From Chromohalobacter sp. 11-W (lineage in GTDB: Bacteria > Pseudomonadota > Gammaproteobacteria > Pseudomonadales > Halomonadaceae): a DNA stretch of 64,000 nucleotides. The position numbers and the translations under genes were made by a program. Each line of letters opens with the position of its first letter. Position 1 is the stretch's first letter. Positions 56,934 to 64,000 of this stretch are shown here, piece by piece. The notes below the pieces were generated by a model that saw only the letters and a program-made list of their open reading frames with translations, had not been told where the DNA came from and did no database searches. Location of the stretch: the NCBI RefSeq assembly GCF_029889905.1, contig NZ_JARANZ010000008.1, forward strand, positions 124,001-188,000, read 5' to 3'.

Positions 56934-59137
56934 TGACTCGCCTTGCGAGGATGAAGATCCCTATGTCTCAAGATAAAAGTGCACCCGCCGCCGAGGATAA
57001 TGACAAGGCGGTCCAGGAGGCGCTGGAAAAGTTTGATCGTGAAAGTCTGCTGCGTGATGCCTTGCCGGATCTAGTGGTCAAGTTTGTCACTGGCCTGGCG
57101 ATATTGCTGGCATTATTTCACCTGTATACCTCGTTCTCGGGGCCGCTGGTCGATGTGGCTCAGCGCAGTATCCACTTGTATACCCTGCTGGGTCTGACGT
57201 TCATTCTCTACCCGTTGACCCGCAAGGGCGCGCGCGACCGGGTGCCGTGGGGGGATGCCGTTCTGGCGGTACTGGCGTTTGGCGTCGGTGTTTATATGCT
57301 GGTGGTGTCCGATCGCGTCATTGCCTCGGCGGGGCGCATCAACGATGTCGATATGCTGGTGGGCTTTGTGGCCATTCTGCTGGTGCTCGATGCCACCAGG
57401 CGTGCGACCGGGTGGGGGTTGACGCTGCTGGCGACGATTTTCCTGGCCTACGGGTTCTACGCCAAGTTGTCGTTCTATCCGCAGTTGAACGAGTCGATCA
57501 TTTTGGCCACCTGTCGCCAGATCATGTCGCATCTGGTGTTCATCACCGAGGGCTTGCTGGGTACCGCCATCGGCGTATCGGCCAGCTATATCATTCTGTT
57601 CATCTTGTTCGGTGCCTTTCTGGGCAAGTCGGGACTGGGCCAACTCTTCAATGATCTGGCGCTTGCCGTGGCAGGGCATACACGCGGCGGCCCGGCCAAG
57701 GTGGCGGTCATCGCCAGCGGCTTTCTGGGATCGATCAATGGTTCGGCGATCGCCAATGTGGTGACCACGGGGGCCTTCACCATTCCGCTGATGAAGCGCA
57801 CCGGTTACAAGCCGAATTTCGCGGGTGCCGTCGAGGCCTCGGCGAGTGTCGGCGGACAGATCCTGCCTCCGATCATGGGCGCGGCTGCCTTCATCATGGC
57901 GGAAGTCCTGTCGGTGCCTTACACCCAGGTGGTCCTGGCTGGCATTATCCCCGCTTTGCTGTTCTATCTGGGGGTGTTGTTCCAGGTGCACCTACGTGCT
58001 CTGCGCAATGGCCTCGAGGGCATCCCGCGCTCCGAGTTGACGCCGCTCAAGGCCGTGATGCTCAAGCGCGGACATCTGCTGGTGCCGATGGTGGTGTTGC
58101 TGTGGCTACTGTTCGATGGCCGGGCGCCATTCTTCGCGGCCTTCTGGTCGATTGCCGCGACCGTGCTGATCTGTGGCACGCGTCGGGTCACCGTGGGTGT
58201 CAGCGCGATTCTGGCGCTGTTGATCTTCGAGCCGCAATTGCGGGCATTGTTTGCCGATTATGCGCAGCCCAACATGCCGGCGAGTCGCTGGTCACTGTTC
58301 CTGATCATTGCGGTACCGGTGGCGATCAACGCCGTGCGTGCCAAGCTCGGCTTGGTAGCGGAGAAAATGGATATCGCCGAGTGCCGCGATGCAATGCACG
58401 ACGGCGTGCGCAATGCCATTCCCGTGGCGGTCGCCTGTGGTGCGGTGGGCATCATCGTGGGGATCGCCACGCTCACCGGTATCGCCCTGGACGCTGCCGA
58501 CGCCGTGGTCACGCTGGGCCAGCAGATTCCGATCCCCATGATTCAGCTTCTGGTCACGCTGTTTCTGACCATGATCGCGTCCATCGTGCTGGGGATGGGG
58601 CTGCCGAGCATTCCCACCTACATCATTACCAGCACCATGGCGGCGCCGATCCTGCTCAACCTGCCGTTGTTCCGTGAATTGGCGGGCAGTAACGAGACGG
58701 CGATCTTCGTGGCGCACATGTTCGTGTTCTATTTCGGGCTGTTTGCCAACCTGACCCCGCCGGTGGCCTTGGCGGCCTATGCCGGTGCCGGCATCAGCGG
58801 TGGCTCGCCCAATGCTACGGGATTCCAGGCCATGAAATTGGCCATCGCCGGGTTCGTGGTGCCCTACATGTTCGTGTTCGCGCACAGTATGCTGATGATC
58901 GATGCGACGCTTGGCAATATTCTGTGGGTGATCGTCACCGGTGTGGTCGGCGTCTTGTTGCTGGCCGTGGCGGTGGAAGGTTATCTGCGCCGGCCGCTCA
59001 ATCCGTTCTGGCGTCTGCTGGCAGCGGTGGGAGCGCTGGCATTGATCTACCCGGGATTGCTCAGCGATATCGTCGGTGCGGCCATCACGGCAGTCTTGTT
59101 CCTGCTGGCCAAGAAGACGCAACCCGCGACGGCGTGA
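56933..59137 (+). CDS. TRAP transporter fused permease (4TM/12TM, TAXI type)
   Basis: Large inner-membrane protein of 734 residues combining small and large TRAP permeases. A hydrophilic N-terminus of about 45 residues precedes the spans. Motifs include GGPAKVAVIASGFLGSINGS, ASVGGQILPPIMGAAAFIMA, LGMGLPSIPTYIITSTMAAP and NLTPPVALAAYAGAGISGG. The start may instead be the ATG at 56963. It ends the TAXI operon, closed by the terminator at 59181. Coupling ion (Na+ likely) and substrate are inferred. Confidence 0.9.
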   Translation: MTRLARMKIPMSQDKSAPAAEDNDKAVQEALEKFDRESLLRDALPDLVVKFVTGLAILLALFHLYTSFSGPLVDVAQRSIHLYTLLGLTFILYPLTRKGARDRVPWGDAVLAVLAFGVGVYMLVVSDRVIASAGRINDVDMLVGFVAILLVLDATRRATGWGLTLLATIFLAYGFYAKLSFYPQLNESIILATCRQIMSHLVFITEGLLGTAIGVSASYIILFILFGAFLGKSGLGQLFNDLALAVAGHTRGGPAKVAVIASGFLGSINGSAIANVVTTGAFTIPLMKRTGYKPNFAGAVEASASVGGQILPPIMGAAAFIMAEVLSVPYTQVVLAGIIPALLFYLGVLFQVHLRALRNGLEGIPRSELTPLKAVMLKRGHLLVPMVVLLWLLFDGRAPFFAAFWSIAATVLICGTRRVTVGVSAILALLIFEPQLRALFADYAQPNMPASRWSLFLIIAVPVAINAVRAKLGLVAEKMDIAECRDAMHDGVRNAIPVAVACGAVGIIVGIATLTGIALDAADAVVTLGQQIPIPMIQLLVTLFLTMIASIVLGMGLPSIPTYIITSTMAAPILLNLPLFRELAGSNETAIFVAHMFVFYFGLFANLTPPVALAAYAGAGISGGSPNATGFQAMKLAIAGFVVPYMFVFAHSMLMIDATLGNILWVIVTGVVGVLLLAVAVEGYLRRPLNPFWRLLAAVGALALIYPGLLSDIVGAAITAVLFLLAKKTQPATA

Positions 59138-59180
59138 CCAGCGGGTCGACGACACATGTCGATAATGCGTATTGATAATC

Positions 59181-59210
59181 AAGGGCGCCTGGCTGGCGCC
59201 CTTGTTTTTT
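59181..59210 (+). terminator. Intrinsic terminator after the TAXI operon
   Basis: AAGGGCGCC pairs with GGCGCCCTT around a TGGCT loop, followed by G and six T, 44 bases past the stop. Confidence 0.9.
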
Positions 59211-59218
59211 ATCCTTTC

Positions 59219-59249
59219 GTTCTTTAAAAAGAACGGAATCGTTCTTTTT
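59219..59249. promoter_or_regulatory. Triple GTTCTTT repeat before the XRE-cupin regulator
   Basis: GTTCTTT (59219), AAAGAAC (59228) and GTTCTTT (59241) alternate in orientation; AAAAAGAACG and CGTTCTTTTT form a perfect 10-base inverted repeat around GAAT. It ends 12 bases before the regulator's ATG and looks like an autoregulatory operator. Confidence 0.65.
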
Positions 59250-59261
59250 GGTAAACGCTGC

Positions 59262-59798
59262 ATGTCATCACCGAGTCCTACCATCGTCGCCAACTTGCGC
59301 CGCCTCCGCGAGATACGGGGTTATTCATTGAGCGCGCTGGCCGAACGGGCCGCGATCAGTAAATCGACGCTCTCGCAGCTTGAAGCCGGCAAGGGCAATC
59401 CCACCATCGAAACGCTTTGGACACTCGCCAATACGCTGGGTGTGGCTTTCAGTGAGTTGATCGCCGAGGGCGAAGATGGCATGACCGTCAACGAACCCGG
59501 TGGTGGCGGTGTGCAACTGATGGTGCGCGGGCAACAGTCGCCTCGGGTGGAGGTCTATCTCATGCCCCTGGCGCCGGGGGAAATGAAGACCTCGCGGGCG
59601 CATCCGCGCGGCGTGCGGGAGCATGTCATGGTGGTCGAAGGCACGTTGCGCGTGGGGGCGCTCGATGCGCTGGCCGTTTGTCGGCCGGGCGAAGGGCACG
59701 AGTTCGCGGCGGACGTCGAACATCGCTATGAAGCCCTGCTGGACGCCACACGGCTCGTGGTCAGCATCGTCTATCCGCATGACGAGGAGGCTCGATGA
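59262..59798 (+). CDS. XRE-family regulator with C-terminal cupin
   Basis: Regulator of 178 residues. The helix-turn-helix covers about residues 8-62 (IVANLRRLREIRGYSLSALA, then ISKSTLSQLEAGKGNPTIET). A small cupin follows (VMVVEGTLRVGA, then CRPGEGHEFAADVEHRYEAL), which would bind the effector. The ATG at 59262 is chosen because the longer frame reads through the operator. Its last four bases overlap azlC, so it probably controls that exporter, perhaps in response to an amino acid. Confidence 0.85.
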   Translation: MSSPSPTIVANLRRLREIRGYSLSALAERAAISKSTLSQLEAGKGNPTIETLWTLANTLGVAFSELIAEGEDGMTVNEPGGGGVQLMVRGQQSPRVEVYLMPLAPGEMKTSRAHPRGVREHVMVVEGTLRVGALDALAVCRPGEGHEFAADVEHRYEALLDATRLVVSIVYPHDEEAR

Positions 59799-60523
59799 AT
59801 CTCGAACGGGCAACCTCGTCGCCTTGGCGCTCCGCCGGCCAAGGCCTGCGCGAAAGTCTGTCGTTGGTCGTCGGGTATGCGCCGATCGCGTTCTCGTTCG
59901 GGGTCATCGCCGTGCAGTCCGGACTGACGCTATGGCAGGCCGTGGGCATTTCGTTGCTGGTCTTCGCCGGTGCCAGCCAGTTCGTGATGGTGGCGATGAT
60001 GGCCGCAGGCAGTGGCGGGCTCACGGTGTTGTCGGCGGTGCTGATGATGAATCTACGCCATGTGTTCTATGGTCCGGCGCTGGCGACACGTCTCGTGGCA
60101 TTGCCGCGTCGTCTGGCGCCCTGGCTGGCGTTCGGGCTGACCGATGAAGTTTTCGCCACGGCGATGGCCAAGGGGGCGTCGCGGCCTCTCGAGCCAGCCT
60201 GGTGCCTGGGCCTGGCGTCGGGCGCCTATCTGGCCTGGGTCGGCGGTACGGCGCTGGGCGCCAGCGTGGGGGCGGGATGGGCAAACGATCGTGGCTATGT
60301 GGCACAGGCACTCGACTTCGTACTCCCCGCGCTGTTCCTGGCCTTGCTGGCGCAGGCGTGGCGTTGTGCTCGATGGCCGGTGGTGGCAGTCGCGGCCAGT
60401 GTCACGCTATTGGGGATGGTGTGGTGGCCAGGGCATGTGGCCATGCTTCTCGGCATGCTGGCGGGGGCCACGGTGGGTAGCCGCCGACCTCGTGCCGGAT
60501 GCTCTCAGGAGGCAATGACATGA
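59795..60523 (+). CDS. azlC: AzlC family branched-chain amino acid exporter, large subunit
   Basis: Inner-membrane protein of 242 residues with about seven spans. VGYAPIAFSFGVIAVQSGL, LVFAGASQFVMVAMMAAG, MNLRHVFYGPALATRLV and FGLTDEVFATAMAKGAS are AzlC features. It pairs with AzlD to export branched-chain or other hydrophobic amino acids. It overlaps both neighbours by four bases or less. Confidence 0.9.
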   Translation: MNLERATSSPWRSAGQGLRESLSLVVGYAPIAFSFGVIAVQSGLTLWQAVGISLLVFAGASQFVMVAMMAAGSGGLTVLSAVLMMNLRHVFYGPALATRLVALPRRLAPWLAFGLTDEVFATAMAKGASRPLEPAWCLGLASGAYLAWVGGTALGASVGAGWANDRGYVAQALDFVLPALFLALLAQAWRCARWPVVAVAASVTLLGMVWWPGHVAMLLGMLAGATVGSRRPRAGCSQEAMT

Positions 60524-60846
60524 CATGGTGGGGTATCGTGGTCGCGGCGGGAGTGGGTACGTTTCTGATACGTTATCTGCCGCTGCTTTCCGGGACGCGC
60601 CTGGCGCGTGGTGAGGGCTGGCTGAGCCGCTTCCTCGGGGCATTGGGGCTTGCCGCCATTGCGGCGTTGATCGCCCTCTCGATGAGCGATCTATGGTGGC
60701 AGGCGCCGCACTGGCGCGGCGGGGTACGCTTGGCGCTGGGCGCGGCGGCGGTGTTGCTGGTGCAGCGTTTGACGCCTAACGTGGGCTTGGCCACGTTGGT
60801 TGGCGCCGGTGTCTATGGTGCGGCCGGCTGGGCCCTGGCCGATTGA
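60520..60846 (+). CDS. azlD: AzlD family exporter small subunit
   Basis: Membrane protein of 108 residues with four spans; GVGTFLIRYLPLLSGTRLA at the N-terminus and ALGLAAIAALIALSMSDLWW match AzlD. AGGAGG precedes the ATG, which overlaps the azlC stop (ATGA). Partner of AzlC. Confidence 0.88.
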   Translation: MTWWGIVVAAGVGTFLIRYLPLLSGTRLARGEGWLSRFLGALGLAAIAALIALSMSDLWWQAPHWRGGVRLALGAAAVLLVQRLTPNVGLATLVGAGVYGAAGWALAD

Positions 60847-60860
60847 GATGAGCCGCTGCC

Positions 60861-61583
60861 ATGTCGAATGAATGTTTGCTGCCCACCGCCGAAACACGCT
60901 GCTACCCGGACCGGGTGCTGACCGATCGCCATGGCTTTAACCAGTGGCTGATCGGGCTCGAGGGCGTTGTCGAGCTGGAAGCGGGAGGACGCGGCGCGCA
61001 CGTGGATGCGGGGCGGCTTGTCACTATCGCCAGCGGCAGCGAGCATCACTATCTAGCGCCGTGCCACAATCGCACGCTGGTGCTCGATCTACCCGTCGCC
61101 TGGTGCGAGGCGGCGGGGCTTGGCGATGTCACGTCGCGTCGTTTGCCCTCGACCGTGCGTGCGGATGTCTCTGCGCTCGTCGACGCGCGTCCCGATGTCC
61201 TGGCGAGGCGGCTCCATGCGCTGCTCGACGTGGGGCGCACGACGCATACCGAGCCGCGCTTGCGCTTGTTGCATTTGCTGCCGGAGGTCGAGGCGGATCT
61301 GGCGGCACCTTGGCGTGTGCGTGACTGGGCGGCGCGCTGCCACATGGCGGAGGCGGCATTCGCGCGGCGTTTTCGTGTCCTTACCGGTGCCTCGCCCCAC
61401 GCCTGGTTGATTGAGCGTCGGCTTCAACGCGCCTGCACGCTGATGCAGGATACCCGCCGCCCCCTCACCGAGATCGCCCAGGCATGCGGGTTTCACGACA
61501 GCGCGCATTTTTCGCGTGCCTTCCGCGCCCGTCATGCGCTGTCACCACGCGCGTGGCGGCAACGTTGCCACGCGCCAGATTAA
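60861..61583 (+). CDS. AraC-family transcriptional regulator
   Basis: Regulator of 240 residues with an N-terminal cupin-like sensor (VVELEAGGRGAHVDAGRLVT, then SGSEHHYLAP) and two C-terminal helix-turn-helix motifs (DWAARCHMAEAAFARRFRVL, then RPLTEIAQACGFHDSAHFSR). It follows azlD by 14 bases, so it is probably in the same transcript and may control export or a neighbouring transporter. Inducer unknown. Confidence 0.88.
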   Translation: MSNECLLPTAETRCYPDRVLTDRHGFNQWLIGLEGVVELEAGGRGAHVDAGRLVTIASGSEHHYLAPCHNRTLVLDLPVAWCEAAGLGDVTSRRLPSTVRADVSALVDARPDVLARRLHALLDVGRTTHTEPRLRLLHLLPEVEADLAAPWRVRDWAARCHMAEAAFARRFRVLTGASPHAWLIERRLQRACTLMQDTRRPLTEIAQACGFHDSAHFSRAFRARHALSPRAWRQRCHAPD

Positions 61584-61597
61584 CGAGAGCCGGTACG

Positions 61598-62527
61598 CTA
61601 ACCGAGTCCTGCGATTCGCCAAAGGATGTCGAGATAGGGTGGAATGATCAGCGGCGCCGCCATGGTCGTCACGAGAACGGCGATGGCGCCTTTGGCAGGG
61701 CGGATGTTCAGCTCCATGGCGATGACCACGACATTGGCCGCCATGGGCACCACGCCCAGCAAAAGAAGTGCGCCGGCCAGCGTCGCCGAAATGCCCATTG
61801 CCGCTTGCAGGCCGAGCACCAGGCCCAGCATCACCAAGGGCCACATCACGTAGCGTGCGGCGATGCAGACGCCCAGAAAGCGGGCGTCGAACGCACGCAG
61901 CGAGACGCCGCCCAGCGTCATGCCGATGATCATCATGCCGAGCACGGTATAGCTGGCGCGGAAATAGTCGAGCCCTTCGATCACGGCGCCGGGCACCGGC
62001 CAAGGCAAACGAGAGGCGACCAGTGCTGCCAGAAAGGCATAGAGCAACGGCAGGCGGACGATCTTGCCGAGGCTCTCGCGGACCGAGAATTGCCCCCGGG
62101 CGCTGATGTAAAAGCCCACGCTGAATTCGAAGAGCGTGACGCCCAGCAAACAGAACAGATAAGCGGCGACGCCCTCCGGTGGGAGCAACGCCATGGCCAG
62201 GGGCAGCCCGAAGTAGCCGGTGTTGCCGGTGCCGGCGGAAAACGCCAGCAGCGCTGCTTCCTGTGGGGCGAAATAACGCCTCACGACGGCGTGAGTCGTC
62301 AGGCAGAGTATGCTTGCCAGCGCGAACATGCCCGCCGTCAGGCCCAGCAAGGCAGGCGAGGGCTCGCCCAGATAGAGCCCGCGAAAGAACGTCAGCGGCG
62401 CGATGAGATAGATCAATAGCGTGGCGATGGGGCGCGGGTCGACGGCGAGGCGTCGCGCACAGAGCCAGCCCAGTGCCACGAAGATCAGCAGCATCCACAG
62501 CGGTTGAGAAAGGTCGACTTGGGACAT
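61598..62527 (-). CDS. AEC family transporter
   Basis: Membrane transporter of 309 residues with about ten spans in two halves. Features: LIYLIAPLTFFRGL, GTGNTGYFGLPLAMALL (conserved GNTGYFGLP) and LGVVPMAANVVVIAMELNI. The start at 62527 follows AGGAAG. Members export or import small carboxylates such as malate; the substrate here is unknown. Convergent with the AraC gene, divergent from the EamA gene. Confidence 0.88.
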   Translation of the reverse strand: MSQVDLSQPLWMLLIFVALGWLCARRLAVDPRPIATLLIYLIAPLTFFRGLYLGEPSPALLGLTAGMFALASILCLTTHAVVRRYFAPQEAALLAFSAGTGNTGYFGLPLAMALLPPEGVAAYLFCLLGVTLFEFSVGFYISARGQFSVRESLGKIVRLPLLYAFLAALVASRLPWPVPGAVIEGLDYFRASYTVLGMMIIGMTLGGVSLRAFDARFLGVCIAARYVMWPLVMLGLVLGLQAAMGISATLAGALLLLGVVPMAANVVVIAMELNIRPAKGAIAVLVTTMAAPLIIPPYLDILWRIAGLG

Positions 62528-62677
62528 GCACGCTTCCTGATGATGAGCGCTCATGATGCCCCTGATGCGCTTGCAATGCACCCACTGCGACAGCTCGCTG
62601 AGTCAGGATTCGACAAGTTTGTGGCGTGTCGGCGTGACAGCCTGAGCGCTCGTGTTCATGTCACATGGGAGTTCATC

Positions 62678-63574
62678 ATGTCGCTCGAGTCGTCCGCGTC
62701 TCGCCGAGCCACGCTGATCGGCGCCACTACCGTGCTTAACTGGGCCTTGCTGGCGGCATTGACGCAATTGGCTGGTCCCGTGCCTCCTTTTTTGCTCACC
62801 GCGCTGGCGTTCGGTCTGGCCTTCGTTTGCTTCATGGTCTGGTTGCGGCTACGCGGCGAATCGCTGCGGGCGCCGTTGCGTCAGCCGCCGCGTGTCTGGG
62901 CGTTGGGTGTCGGCGGACTATTCGGCTACCACGCTCTGTACTTCGTCGCCCAGCAGAATGCACCGCCGGCCAATGCCGGGTTGATCAGCTATTTGTGGCC
63001 GCTTTTGATCGTGTTGTTCGTGGCGCTGCTGCCCGGCGAGCGACTGCGCGCGCGCCACGTCGTGGGAGCGCTGTTGGGCTTCGTGGGGGCCGCCTTGCTG
63101 GTGGGAGGCGATGTCAGCGCCTCGGGTAGCACAGTAGGGTATGTTGCGGCGTTCGCTTGCGCCTTCCTATGGAGCGGCTACTCGGTGCTCTCACGCGCCA
63201 ACCGCGCCGTTCCCACGGCCGCGGTGGGGGGCTTTTGCCTGGCGACGGCCGTGCTGGCGGCGTTGTGTCACTGGCTTTTCGAGCCCTCGCGCTGGCCCCA
63301 AGGCATCGGTTGGCTGGGTGTGGTCGGTCTGGGCCTCGGCCCGGTGGGAAGCGCATTCTTCACCTGGGACGTGGGCGTCAAGCATGGCGATCTGCGCTTG
63401 CTAGGGCTGTTGGCTTACTTTACGCCATTGCTCTCGACGCTGGTGCTGATCGCCACCGGCTACGCCACCGCGACTCTGTGGCTGGTGCTGGCCGCGGCCC
63501 TTATCACGCTGGGCATGCTCATCGGCAGTGGCTGGTTACGCGCGCCGCGACATGGCAAAGGGGCGGCGGATTGA
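62678..63574 (+). CDS. EamA (DMT) family transporter
   Basis: Inner-membrane protein of 298 residues with ten spans in two EamA repeats. GYHALYFVAQQNAPPANAGL and SYLWPLLIVLF in the first half and AFACAFLWSGYSVLSRANR in the second are typical of the aromatic amino acid/drug exporter group (YddG-like). The ATG at 62678 follows GGGAG. Substrate not known. Confidence 0.88.
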   Translation: MSLESSASRRATLIGATTVLNWALLAALTQLAGPVPPFLLTALAFGLAFVCFMVWLRLRGESLRAPLRQPPRVWALGVGGLFGYHALYFVAQQNAPPANAGLISYLWPLLIVLFVALLPGERLRARHVVGALLGFVGAALLVGGDVSASGSTVGYVAAFACAFLWSGYSVLSRANRAVPTAAVGGFCLATAVLAALCHWLFEPSRWPQGIGWLGVVGLGLGPVGSAFFTWDVGVKHGDLRLLGLLAYFTPLLSTLVLIATGYATATLWLVLAAALITLGMLIGSGWLRAPRHGKGAAD

Positions 63575-63631
63575 CCCTGAAGTCCACTCCAGACATTACA
63601 CTGGAGGAAAGCCATCGAGAGGCACGACGGT

Positions 63632-64000
<369 letters not shown>

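Overview
The window looks like chromosome of a halophilic gammaproteobacterium of the Halomonadaceae (Halomonas/Chromohalobacter type). This is an inference from high GC, the metK/tkt/epd/pgk/fba block, class Ib nrdHIEF, a TAXI-type TRAP transporter with a very acidic lipoprotein receptor, and a catR-catB next to ben layout of the kind known from Halomonas. No tRNA, rRNA, CRISPR array or transposase gene was seen.

Region 1 (1-20.4 kb) is an aromatic-acid catabolic island, visibly more AT-rich than the rest. It holds a branched-chain-type ABC importer (receptor cut by the window edge), an NTF2-like protein, benCDE, a NahR-like LysR regulator divergent from a NahG-type salicylate hydroxylase, a gentisate operon (gentisate dioxygenase, fumarylpyruvate hydrolase, maleylpyruvate isomerase, MarR regulator) behind a DctPQM TRAP transporter, and a MobA-like 3-hydroxybenzoate 4-monooxygenase. 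Between 5.47 and 6.44 kb lies a deletion scar: a broken catR, the first 21 codons of catB and a 5'-damaged benB, with catC, catA and benA gone. A shared operator-like sequence sits upstream of both dctP and mobA.

Region 2 (20.6-36 kb) begins with a MipA-like outer-membrane protein and a 42-residue ORF, then a sugar-alcohol locus. The minus-strand operon dhaK-dhaL-tal-tkt-aldehyde dehydrogenase is divergent from an RpiB-like isomerase and a SorC regulator. These are followed by a zinc polyol dehydrogenase, a DUF2291 protein and a ribose-type ABC importer. Together they read as uptake of a tetritol, oxidation to erythrulose, phosphorylation, isomerisation to erythrose-4-phosphate and entry into the pentose phosphate pathway.

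Region 3 (36-54 kb) is central metabolism: epd-pgk-fba (class II), lrgAB, a class I aldolase, a UbiH/F-type hydroxylase, nrdHIEF behind a 9-bp inverted repeat, two aldo/keto reductases, a MITE-like element, a second transketolase and metK. Region 4 (54-64 kb) is mostly transport: a CPA1 Na+/H+ antiporter, a TAXI TRAP system with DUF1850, an XRE-cupin regulator with azlCD, an AraC regulator, AEC and EamA transporters, and the start of a histidine-rich cation diffusion facilitator.
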